Positions 50,530 through 60,900 of a stretch of DNA of 64,000 nt are shown here, piece after piece. Source of the DNA: Flavobacterium sp. MFBS3-15 (GTDB lineage Bacteria > Bacteroidota > Bacteroidia > Flavobacteriales > Flavobacteriaceae). The position numbers and the translations under genes were made by a program. The notes beneath the pieces were generated by a model that was not told the DNA's origin, did not search any database, and worked only from the letters and a program-made list of their open reading frames with translations. The DNA lies in assembly GCF_026107645.2 (NCBI RefSeq), contig NZ_JAPCHV010000019.1, positions 28,772-92,771 on the forward strand, read 5' to 3'. How positions within the stretch are numbered: the stretch's first letter is position 1; each line of letters begins with the position of its first letter.

Positions 50530-50646
50530 TCCTCTCCCTTGGAGAGGGGAGCGAGACCTGCTGACAAGATGCTTTAATGATGACCGACTAACCGGCGTTA
50601 GTGTTACCTTCCGACACCTCTCCTTTGGAGCGGGCTGGGGTGAGGA
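50530..50646. repeat. Degenerate palindromic element (CCTCTCCCTTGGAGAGG)
   Basis: CCTCTCCCTTGGAGAGG at left and CACCTCTCCTTTGGAGCGGG, then TGGGGTGAGGA, at right match the element at 12.84 kb, with divergence in the middle. It fills the gap between the DUF59 and DUF2480 genes. Confidence 0.65.
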
Positions 50647-50682
50647 CTCAACCGCCGGGGTTGTAACTTTAAATTTTAAGCT

Positions 50683-51207
50683 ATGGAACCTGAACCTAAT
50701 ATAGAAGAAGAAATAATAAACCGTGTGGCCAACAGCGTCCTCCAGGTATTCGACCTGGAGGACTATTACCCCGAAGGGGAGCGCTTGGACATCGATATAT
50801 CGCAATGGTTGTGGGAAGGATTTGTGTTGAGGGAAAAAGATTTCCGCGAGGCATTAAAGAACTACGACTGGCAGCAGTATGAGGGCAAGTTTGTTGCCTT
50901 GCATTGCAGTACTGACGCAATAGTACCCGCATGGGCTTATATGCTGGTTACCGTGTACCTGCAGCCTTTTGCAAAAAAAACCACGCAGGGGAGGGTAGAA
51001 GACATCAACGTGCTTGTTTATCAGGAAATTCTTGACAGTCTGGACTATAGCGAATATACAGGCAAGCCTGTAATCATAAAAGGATGCTCGCGCAAGCCCG
51101 TTCCGCAGGAGGCCTATGTGCTTGCGGCACAAAAATTGATGCCTTTTGCAAAGAGCATCATGTTTGGCGAAGCCTGCTCATCGGTGCCACTGTATAAAAA
51201 GAAATAA
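50683..51207 (+). CDS. DUF2480 family protein
   Basis: The 174-residue cytosolic protein begins EPNIEEEIINRVANSVLQVFD and shows the family landmarks LDISQWLWEGFVLREKDFR-like start, DWQQYEGKFVALHCSTDAIVPAWAY and a C-terminal VIIKGCSRKPVPQEAYVLAA. The conserved HCSTDAIVPAWA and KGCSRKP segments carry two cysteines. Its function is unknown. In Bacteroidota it regularly follows the sufE-DUF59 genes, so a role near Fe-S assembly is plausible. Confidence 0.87.
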   Translation: MEPEPNIEEEIINRVANSVLQVFDLEDYYPEGERLDIDISQWLWEGFVLREKDFREALKNYDWQQYEGKFVALHCSTDAIVPAWAYMLVTVYLQPFAKKTTQGRVEDINVLVYQEILDSLDYSEYTGKPVIIKGCSRKPVPQEAYVLAAQKLMPFAKSIMFGEACSSVPLYKKK

Positions 51208-51244
51208 CCGTCCCCCGGGGAGCCAACTAAACTACCACGACATT

Positions 51245-52129
51245 ATGAAGAAGATTTTATCCGTACTGTTTCTAATGGCCGGCACTATTGCCGCAACCGC
51301 ACAGGAAGACAATCCTGCCTCTGATAACGACACTATTGGGCCATGGACAAAGAAAGGTAATGCCTCATTATTGTTCAACCAGTCTACCTTTGATAATTGG
51401 CTGGCGGGTGGCGAGAACAACATTGCCGGTACCATAGGGCTTAATTATGATTTCAATTATGCAAAGGACGACTGGACGTGGGATAACAAGGTGATTGCTT
51501 CCTATGGTATTGTTAAGACCAAAACGAGCTCTTTCGCAAAAAAGACAGACGACCGTTTTGAGTTCAATTCAGTTGTGGGAAAGAAGGCAACAGAAAGATG
51601 GTCCTACTCTGCATTTGTTAACTTCAAAACGCAGTTTACCAAAGGTTATGTATACGACAGGAACGAAGATGGCGCCGAGGTGCGCGAAGAGTATACCAAC
51701 CTGCTTTCGCCGGGTTACCTGTATGTAGGTCCGGGCATGTTGTATAAAAGGGATGATAATTTCAAGATCAACCTGTCCCCGGCAACGTCAAAATTTACAT
51801 TCGTAGATAAGAATTTTACCCTGCCAAACGAGGAGTATTTTGGTGTTAAGGAGGGCGAATCGATGAGATATGAACTCGGTTTTAACGCCAGTATGTACTA
51901 CAAGCTGGATGTGATTGCCAACGTAACATTCGAGAATATCCTTAATCTTTATTCCAACTACCTCGAAGATCCACAAAATGTGGATATCGACTACCAGCTG
52001 AATATCGTAATGAAAATCAACCGCTATCTTACGACCAACCTGTCATTCCAGACAATTTATGATGATAACGCTTTCCGCGGGTTCCAGGTAAGGCAGGTAT
52101 TTGGCGTAGCGGCGAATTACGGGTTTTAA
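51245..52129 (+). CDS. DUF3078 family exported protein
   Basis: I start at ATG 51245, giving 294 residues with a signal peptide (1-20, ATAQ); an earlier in-frame ATG lies inside DUF2480. The mature start GPWTKKGNASLLFNQSTFDNWLAGGENNIAG matches the family in outline. The remainder is a run of amphipathic strands with an aromatic C-terminal end (VFGVAANYGF), as in outer-membrane barrel proteins. The function is unknown. It follows DUF2480 in the usual Bacteroidota order. Confidence 0.86.
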   Translation: MKKILSVLFLMAGTIAATAQEDNPASDNDTIGPWTKKGNASLLFNQSTFDNWLAGGENNIAGTIGLNYDFNYAKDDWTWDNKVIASYGIVKTKTSSFAKKTDDRFEFNSVVGKKATERWSYSAFVNFKTQFTKGYVYDRNEDGAEVREEYTNLLSPGYLYVGPGMLYKRDDNFKINLSPATSKFTFVDKNFTLPNEEYFGVKEGESMRYELGFNASMYYKLDVIANVTFENILNLYSNYLEDPQNVDIDYQLNIVMKINRYLTTNLSFQTIYDDNAFRGFQVRQVFGVAANYGF

Positions 52130-52160
52130 ATTAGATTTTTACTCTGTATAATTCTCCGGC

Positions 52161-52232
52161 AGTCATTGCAAGGAGGAACGAAGAAGCAATCTTTACAACC
52201 CGACAATTAGTTTAGAAAAGATTGCGATGCTA
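52161..52232. repeat. Degenerate copy of the GTCATTGCGAG element
   Basis: AGTCATTGCAAGGAGGAACG, then AAGAAGCAATCTTT at left and AAAGATTGCGATGC at right match the element at 28.5 kb, with the right arm partly lost. It lies between the convergent DUF3078 and MFS genes. Confidence 0.6.
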
Positions 52233-52259
52233 CATAAATTTGTGTTGTATTGTACTTGC

Positions 52260-53525
52260 CTAAATTGCCTCAGATTGTACAGGCGGTATGCTAATTTCCA
52301 TCAACGGCCTTTTCTTTATCATGCGGCTTACCCTGTACAGCAAAAATATGCTCAGCAACGTTATGGACGATACGATATATCCCAATGTTTCATAATGTTC
52401 CAATGGGCTGTGCTCGGTTTTTTGTACGACTATTGTGCCTGCAAAAGCGGCTGCAATGCCTCCGGCAATCTGCTGCAGCGAGGAGTTGACGCTCATGAAT
52501 GCGCCGCGATCCTTCAGATCAGGCACAGCGGTAACAAGGGCGGTAGACGGGATCATGCGCGCCGTGATGGCCGACATCATCAGTACATTGAATACCATAA
52601 CAAGCCAAAGCGGCGTGGTTTCGAGCCGGGTATATACCAGTACAATGGCAATCATCCAAATGCAGGCATAAGCAAAAAGCTTAAATTTATCCATCCTGTC
52701 GCTCAGCTTGCCCATTAGCGGCATGAAAACCAACGTGCTGATACCTGCCACCATAAATACCAGCGGCAGCTGTTCGTTGGTGATGTGCAGGTTGTTGATG
52801 GCAAAGGCACTCCCAAAGGGCATCATCATGAAGCCGCCTATGGAGAGCAGTGCGGTGGCGGTAAAGCCGATGCGGTATTCCTTATTCATGAGGGTATGGA
52901 ACAGGTGCTTTAGCGGCGATTTGTCCTGTTTTACGGCAAGGTGTTGCGTAACAGGTTTCAACTTAATAACAATGAGTACCGCTACTATGAATGCCATAGC
53001 TGCGATCCATAAAAATGGCGTGTGCCAGTGCCATTTAGTAGCAAGGTATAGTCCTATGGGGATGCCCAATACCTGGCTGGCACCGAATCCCATCTGTAAA
53101 AAGCCCATGACACGGCCGCGCTGTTGCAGTGCAAAAAGATCGGCTACTATGGCCATGGATATGGATCCGATGACACCACCAAAGATACCGGTAAATATGC
53201 GTGCGGCCACAAGAAGCTCATAGGTGTTGACCACCCCGCAAAGTATGGTGCCGATGATGAAACCCGTGTAAAAGAATACCAGTAGTTTTTTGCGGTCGTA
53301 CTTATCGGCAAAGCCGGCTGTAAGCAGCCCGGAAGCGCCTGCGCTCAATGCGTAGGCCGACACCGCAATACCAAACTGCGCAGGGCTCATTTTGAGCGAT
53401 TTCATAAGGATGTCACCAAGGGGCGACATTACCATAAAGTCGAGTATTACCGTAAATTGCGTAATAGCAAGTATGAAAATGACGAATTTTTGGTAGCCCG
53501 AAAGGGATACAGCTACAGGTTGCAT
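52260..53525 (-). CDS. Major facilitator superfamily transporter
   Basis: The 421-residue inner-membrane protein has about 12 helices and MFS landmarks: the loop 2-3 motif GFADKYDRKKLLVFF and the second-half GKLSDRMDKFKLF. The N-terminal VILDFMVMSPLGDILM is typical of drug/sugar efflux members of the DHA1 type. The substrate is unknown. It ends a two-gene minus-strand unit after hflX, 17 bases apart. Confidence 0.9.
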   Translation of the reverse strand: MQPVAVSLSGYQKFVIFILAITQFTVILDFMVMSPLGDILMKSLKMSPAQFGIAVSAYALSAGASGLLTAGFADKYDRKKLLVFFYTGFIIGTILCGVVNTYELLVAARIFTGIFGGVIGSISMAIVADLFALQQRGRVMGFLQMGFGASQVLGIPIGLYLATKWHWHTPFLWIAAMAFIVAVLIVIKLKPVTQHLAVKQDKSPLKHLFHTLMNKEYRIGFTATALLSIGGFMMMPFGSAFAINNLHITNEQLPLVFMVAGISTLVFMPLMGKLSDRMDKFKLFAYACIWMIAIVLVYTRLETTPLWLVMVFNVLMMSAITARMIPSTALVTAVPDLKDRGAFMSVNSSLQQIAGGIAAAFAGTIVVQKTEHSPLEHYETLGYIVSSITLLSIFLLYRVSRMIKKRPLMEISIPPVQSEAI

Positions 53526-53542
53526 AGCAATTTGGTGTTATG

Positions 53543-54775
53543 TTACTCGTCCTTTTCTTCGGCCATATTTTCTTTATAGTCCGGATAAAGAAAGTTATTG
53601 TATGGAAAACGCGATATGTGTATTGCCCTTACCGCCTCGTAAACCTTTTCCCTGAATTCTTCAAAGTTTTCCTTGTTGGTAGCCGAGATGAACAGTGCAT
53701 TCTTTTCGCCCACGCTGGCCATCCAGGTAGATTTCCATTCCTCAAGTGTTTTGTGGCGGTTGGTTTTCTCGGTCATCAGGTCATCGTCATCAATTGTAAG
53801 CGGCTTGTAGGCATCAATTTTGTTGAATACCATGATGGTAGGCTTTCCGATGCTCTTGATGTCCTGCAATATCTGGTTTACCGATTCTATATGATCCTCA
53901 AAATCAGGATGCGAAATATCCACCACGTGGAGCAGGAGGTCGGCTTCGCGCACTTCGTCAAGGGTGCTCTTGAATGATTCTACCAGCTGTGTTGGCAGTT
54001 TGCGTATGAATCCTACGGTGTCTGACAACAGGAACGGCAGGTTTTTGATGACCACCTTGCGCACCGTAGTGTCAAGCGTAGCAAAAAGCTTATTTTCTAC
54101 AAACACATCGCTTTTACTTATCACGTTCATCAGGGTCGACTTACCCACGTTGGTATAACCTACCAATGCAACGCGCACCATGGCGCCGCGGTTGCTGCGC
54201 TGTACTGACATCTGCCTGTCTATGGAGCGTATCTTTTCCTTTAGCAATGCAATGCGGTCACGGACAATACGCCTGTCGGTCTCGATCTCGGTTTCACCCG
54301 GGCCACGCATCCCGATACCACCCCGTTGGCGCTCAAGGTGCGTCCACATACCTGTAAGACGGGGCAACAGGTATTGGTATTGGGCAAGCTCTACCTGAGT
54401 GCGTGCATAAGAGGTCTCGGCCCGCTGCGCAAATATGTCGAGAATGAGGTTAGTGCGGTCCAAAACTTTTACATCCATTATGCGTTGGATGTTTTTTTGC
54501 TGCGCGGGCGTAAGCTCGTCGTCAAAAATAATGGTCTTTACATCGTTCTCCTTTATATATTGGTGTATCTCATCGATCTTTCCTGTACCGAGGAAGGTTT
54601 TTGGGTTGGGGCGTTCCATTTTTTGCGAAAAGCGCTTCACTACTTCGCCGCCTGCGGTGAAGGTAAGGAACTCAAGCTCATCCAAATATTCCGAAAGTTT
54701 TTCTTCACTTTGGTTTTGGGTTATTACTCCGGCAATCACGGTTTTCTCGAAATTGATAATTTCTTTCTCTAGCAT
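53543..54775 (-). CDS. hflX: Ribosome-associated GTPase HflX
   Basis: The 410-residue protein has the N-terminal HflX domain (VKTIIFDDELTPAQQKNI, ILDIFAQRAET) and a long coiled middle with RGGIGMRGPGETEIETDRR. The GTPase domain shows G1 GYTNVGKSTLMN, G3 SDTVGFIRKLP and G4 NKIDAY. HflX splits stalled or idle ribosomes after stress. All key motifs are present. The -7 box lies about 20 bases upstream. Confidence 0.96.
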   Translation of the reverse strand: MLEKEIINFEKTVIAGVITQNQSEEKLSEYLDELEFLTFTAGGEVVKRFSQKMERPNPKTFLGTGKIDEIHQYIKENDVKTIIFDDELTPAQQKNIQRIMDVKVLDRTNLILDIFAQRAETSYARTQVELAQYQYLLPRLTGMWTHLERQRGGIGMRGPGETEIETDRRIVRDRIALLKEKIRSIDRQMSVQRSNRGAMVRVALVGYTNVGKSTLMNVISKSDVFVENKLFATLDTTVRKVVIKNLPFLLSDTVGFIRKLPTQLVESFKSTLDEVREADLLLHVVDISHPDFEDHIESVNQILQDIKSIGKPTIMVFNKIDAYKPLTIDDDDLMTEKTNRHKTLEEWKSTWMASVGEKNALFISATNKENFEEFREKVYEAVRAIHISRFPYNNFLYPDYKENMAEEKDE

Positions 54776-54793
54776 ATCGAATTCATATTATGG

Positions 54794-54801
54794 CAAAATT
54801 A
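54794..54801 (-). promoter_or_regulatory. -7 box of hflX
   Basis: TAATTTTG on the minus strand matches TANNTTTG. No TTG at the proper distance is evident. Confidence 0.4.
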
Positions 54802-54904
54802 CGCAAACAAAATGTTTAATTTTTTTACATTCTCATAAAAAAATGCCAAACAACATTTATTTTGTTAAAATCCCCTCAAATGTTAACCGATAGTTATATT
54901 TTTT

Positions 54905-54912
54905 TAAATTTG
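54905..54912 (+). promoter_or_regulatory. -7 box of the 2708-residue surface protein gene
   Basis: TAAATTTG matches TANNTTTG, 31 bases before ATG 54944. A matching -33 TTG is not clear. Confidence 0.4.
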
Positions 54913-54943
54913 GGGTTTAATTTTTACTTTAACCTAAAATACT

Positions 54944-57900
54944 ATGAAAAAAATTACTTTAATTGTTTTCATGTTCCTGATGTCCTGGTGCGGATACGCC
55001 CAGCTGCCATTGGAAGACTTTGATGACAATACAGCATTGCCACCCGGCTGGCAGCAATTGAACATTGCAGGCGCGGCGCAGTGGTGGAGGGTAGTTGCTC
55101 ACAATCCAGTTCAGAGTCCTGCATTTGGCGGCTCGGGTAACGTTGCCTTTATACAAAGGGAAAACGTACTCACCGGAACAACCGAGGACTGGCTTGTAAC
55201 ACCGCAATTCAACGCTCCTGCCAACGGCCAACTGCATTTTATGTCGAGGCTGACTAACCTTGGTGACGATGGAAACACGTATCGTATCATGATGCATACC
55301 GGCAATACACCGACTGACATCACGACGTATACCGAAATTCAGTCGTGGACAGAGCTTCAGCTCAACCCGGATCCTTACCAGACTGATTATCTGGAAAAAA
55401 TTGTAAACCTGCCTGCGGGTACTACCGGCCAGATATACCTGGCTTTTGTCATGAATGGTGATAACGGTGACCGCTGGCTTGTAGATAATGTAGTTGTTGC
55501 CGCACAGTGCTTTGCGCCGGTTGGACAGCTAACTACAAATATCGGGACCAACACGGCAACGCTGAACTGGACCAACCCTAACGGCAATACGCAATGGCAG
55601 ATTGATATTGTTCCTGCGCTTTCAGCACAGACAGGTGTGGGTGTCTCTTATACGGGAGGGCCTTCATATGTAGCTACCACCGATGCGCTTGGTAACCCGC
55701 TCCAACCCGCTACAGCCTACAAGTACTTTGTAAGGGCAGTATGCGACAGCGGACTAACCAGTGCGTGGGCCGGGCCTTATAACTTTACAACCGTGGTGCC
55801 GGGTACTAACTGTACGGCGCCAATTGTTATTCCTAACAACACGTATTCACACACATCCAACACCAACCTTTACGGAGACGACTATAATGGAACGGTGGGC
55901 GCAACAGGATGTTCTACTTCGGCTAACTTCCTGAATGGCGATGATGTGGTATATGCCTATACCCCAACCTATACGGGTACTGCGGGCTTTAGCATGACTA
56001 ATAATGGTGCCAACTCAGGTATGTTCATTTATAACAACTGTGCCGATATTGGCGTAGGTTGTGCTGCCGGTGGTACAGGTAATGCCACCAACCCGGTAAA
56101 TATTAACCTTTCGGTTACTGCGGGTCAAACCTATTATGTAGTGATCTCTACTTCGGGAACTACACAATCTACCCCTTATACATTAACGGTACAACAGATC
56201 AACTGTGCACAGCCGGTAGGCCTTCCTACTTTGGGTGTAGATGCTGATTCTGCCAAACTTTCCTGGACAAACCCAAGCGGTGCTACTTCATGGGAAGTGG
56301 TTGTACAGTTTGCCGGTACCGGCATACCTACAGGTTCGGGAACTACAGCTACAACCAATACTAACTATGTGGCAGGCCCTCTTGTAGACGGTACTGCCTA
56401 TGAGTACTATGTAAGGGCTGATTGTGGTAACGGAACTTTTAGTGCATGGGCGGGCCCGTACACATTTACAACTACGCAGATTCCTGTGAACATTGATGGC
56501 TGGGAAGAAGACTTTGAAGGCCCACACGGATTTGCCTTTGTGAACGGGACCCAGGTTAACAAGTGGGTATATGGTACTTTTACAAGCGCCAGCCCTACAC
56601 ACTCACTATATGTGAGTAATGATAATGGCGTTAGCAATAACTATACTATCAATACTGCTTCGGTGGTGCATGCCTACAGGGATTTGCAAATGCCTGCACA
56701 GGTAGACCAGTTCATCCTTTCATTTGACTGGAAATCGGGCGGTGAGGGTACAACTACCATCTACGACCGCCTTAGGGTTTGGCTGGTGCCTGCTACATGG
56801 ACGCCGACAGCCGGAACAATAATTGACAATACAAGCGGTGGTGTGCAGATAGGAGGCAACTTCCTTCTAAACCCTAACTGGACAACTGCTACTTATACTG
56901 TAAATGCCGGAGCCTATGCAGGCCAGGTGATGAGGCTGGTATTTGAATGGAGAAACGACACAAGTGCCGGTACAATGCCGGGTGCAGCGGTAGACAACAT
57001 CAGCATCGACCTGGTAACTTGCCCGTCGCCTACCAACCTTGCTATGGGTACGCCATTCAATGACAACACTGCCACCATTACATGGACCGGGCCTACATCA
57101 GTGTCGCCAACATTTGACTATTATTTCAGCACTACAAACACGGCCCCAACGGCGGGAACAACCCCTACCGGAAACGTTGCGGGGCCTACTGCTACAATGA
57201 CACCGCTTTCGCCTTCTACCCAATATTACTTCTGGGTGAGGAGCAACTGTGGAACGGAAAACAGCGCCTGGGTAGGTCCATTGGCTTTTGTTACTCCGCA
57301 AATTCCGGAAACGCTTAACTATTCTCAGAATTTTGAGAATGCCAACCACCAGTGGACACTTGCTAACGGGACCCAGACCAACAAATGGGTATATGGTACT
57401 TTTACCAGCAACAGCCCGACACACTCGCTATACGTTTCTAACGATAACGGTGCTACAAACAACTATACACTAGGCTCTACTTCGGTAGTGTTTGCCTATA
57501 GGGACATACAGATGCCGGACCCGGTAGACCAGATCATTCTTTCATTCGATTGGAAATCTGGAGGAGAAGGTACAACTACCATTTATGACCGCCTTAGGGT
57601 ATGGCTGGTGCCGTCTACGTTTATCCCTACACCGGGAACAGTACTTACGGCCGCCAACACCGGTGGTATTCAGATAGGCGGTAATTTCCTTCTTAATCCG
57701 GCCTGGACGACGGCTACCTACACTATTAATGCCGGCGATTATGCAGGAGACGTGATGAGGGTTGTGCTGGAATGGAGAAATGATGGAAGCGGTGGTACAC
57801 AACCTGCCGCAGCGGTAGATAACATTAATATCACGGTAGTGACCTGTCCTTCACCAACGGCACTTACCTTGGGAGGTGTTACTGCTACCACGGCCGACAT

Positions 57901-60900
57901 CAGCTGGACAGGACCAACATCGGTTTCCCCAACTTTTGATTATTATTATTCTACATCCAATACTGCCCCCGTAGCAGGCACTACGCCAAATGGAAACGTA
58001 ACGCCTGACAATGTTGGCCTGAATACGCTTAGCCCGGGTACTACATACTACTTTTGGGTTAGGAGTAACTGTGGCGCAACAGACGGCACAAGTATATGGA
58101 TAGGACCACTGGAATTTAATACAGACCAGATACCTGCTGAGCCTAACTATTTTGAAGACTTTGAGGATGCAGACCATCAATGGACATTGTCTAACGGTAC
58201 GCAAACCAATAAATGGGTGTACGGCACTGCAGTAAGCAACAGCCCTACGCACTCACTATATATAAGTAATACCAACGGTACCACGCATAACTACGCTACC
58301 GGCAATACTTCGGTTGTACATGCTTACAGGGATATTACACTGCCAACACCGCTTGACCAGTTGGTGCTGCAGTATGACTGGAGAAACCAGGGTGAAAATA
58401 ACTTTGACTACATAAGGGTATGGGTTGTGCCTGTAACCTACGTTCCTGTTCCGGGTACTCAAATTACGGCAGTGAACAGCGGCGGATTCCAATTGGGCGG
58501 AAACCACCAGTTAAATAACTCATGGACAACGGCAACGCACATCATTAACGCCGCAGATTATGCCGGTGATACCGTAAGGCTTGTATTTGAATGGAGAAAT
58601 GATGGCGGCGGCGGTACGCAACAGCCGGGAGCCATAGATAACATTAACTTACAGATAGTAACATGTCCTTCGCCAACAGCGCTTACACTGGGTGCAGTTG
58701 ACCAGGATTCAGCTGCCATCAGCTGGACAGGGCCAACATCTGTTACCCCAACGTTTGACTATTACTATTCTACAAGTAACGTATCGCCAACCACAGCTAC
58801 TGTGCCAACAGGTAATGTGTCACCAACAAACGTGCTGCTTGAAGGGCTTACACCATCTACCCAATACTATTTCTGGGTAAGGAGCAACTGTGGCTCTACA
58901 GATGGTAACAGCATTTGGATCGGGCCGCTGCCGTTTATCACAACTCAGGTTCCTGCGGAGCTTGAATATACTCAAGATTTTGAGGATGCCGACCATCAGT
59001 GGACGCTGTCTAACGGTACTCAAACTAACAAATGGGTATACGGTACGGCTGTGAGCAATAGCCCTACGCACTCACTTTATATCAGTGATACCAATGGTAC
59101 TACTCATAACTACTCTATAACTTCAGCTTCGGTAGTTCATGCCTACAGGGATATCCTGATAGAGGATGAGGTAAACATGGTCAATGTATCATACGACTGG
59201 AGGAACCAGGGTGAAAATAACTGGGATTACATCAGGGTATGGTGGGTTCCGTCTACATTTGTACCAACACCTGGCACACAGATAACCGCGGCCAATAGTG
59301 GTGGTGTACAGCTTGGAGGCAACCACCAGCTTAACAATGCCTGGACTACAGCCAACTACAACATTCCTACTCCGGGTACCGGAGGAATCATGAGGCTTAT
59401 ATTTGAATGGAGAAACGATGGCAGCGGTGGTACACAACAGCCGGGTGCTATTGATAATGTGAACATTACCATAGTTACATGTCCTCCACCGTTTGACCTT
59501 AGTGTAAGCTGTGTATCTTCAAATGGTGCCAACATAGTTTGGCAACCCGGCGGAACAGAAACTGAATGGGAGTATGCATTGCTTCCGGCAGGATCTCCTG
59601 TACCAACCAGCGGAACTATAATTGATGAGACTGAGTACACTGCTGAAGGCCTCGACGCGAACACCTCATACGTGTTCTACGTTAGGTCGGTATGTGGTGC
59701 TGACGAAGTAAGCCCATGGGCGCAAGGTACCTTTACAACGAGCGATGTTTCTATCCTTGATGCGGAGCCTTTCTGTGCCAATGAAGACGGATCGGGTATT
59801 ATATTCGATAACGTGTATGATGACCTTAACGTAGAAGAATATGGCCAGGTAGCTTGTTTGGGCAGTACGCCAAACCCTGTATGGTATTACCTGCAGGTTG
59901 AGGATAGCGGACAACTTGACTTCCAGATGGTTCAGAACACACAGTTCAACAACGAGGGTGTGCCTATCGGCCAGGGCCTAGACGTTGACTTCGTGGCATG
60001 GGGACCTTTCAACTCGCTTACTCAAGCCTGTACACAGGTAGATTTGGTAGATTGCCCTACATGTCCGTTCAGCAACGTAGGTTCTGATTTCTATCCGTTC
60101 GGAAACATCATTGACTGTAGCTACTCTGCCGCAGCGATTGAGAACTTTACAATCCCGAATGCGGTTGAAGGTGAGATTTACGTAGTGCTTATCACAAACT
60201 TTAACGGCGACCAGGGCCAGATACAGCTGCAACAGTTGGAATCAAGTGTAGGTTCTACCAACTGTAACATTCTTTACAGCGTAGATCTTGGAGACGACCA
60301 GATACTATGTGGCGAGCCGAATACAACCATTACTGCTGAGGTTGAAACTCCGGGCAACAGCCAGGGCCCAACATATCAGTGGTTCATGGACGATTCTACA
60401 ACACCGTTTGTGCCTACGATCGTTTCGACTACAGCCCTTACGCAAACCATCCAGGTTTCTGAGCCGGGTTACCATACCTATACTGTTGTGATAACGGTGC
60501 CGAATGCTGCAAATACTGAGCCTATCACCGATACTGTGATTGTAGCGCTAGGACCTGAAGTAAACGTACCGGATCCTGCTGAAGTAACCCTTTGCGGATT
60601 TAACGCTACATCGTCAATAGATCTTACAACTCTTAATGATGACATACTTGGGACATTGCTTCCTACAGAATATGAAGTAAGCTACTACCTGACTCAGGAA
60701 GATGCAGAAAACGGAGTTAACGCGATTGACACATCTGTGCCGTTTGAAACTCAGACAGTCGTTATTTGGGTGAGGATAAACAGTACAATTGTGGATACAT
60801 GTTTTGATGTTGTGCCGCTAACCATTACGGTTAATGACGGTCCGTCAGCTACCATAGCTTATGCAGACAGCCCGTACTGTACTAACGGCGGTACGGCTAC

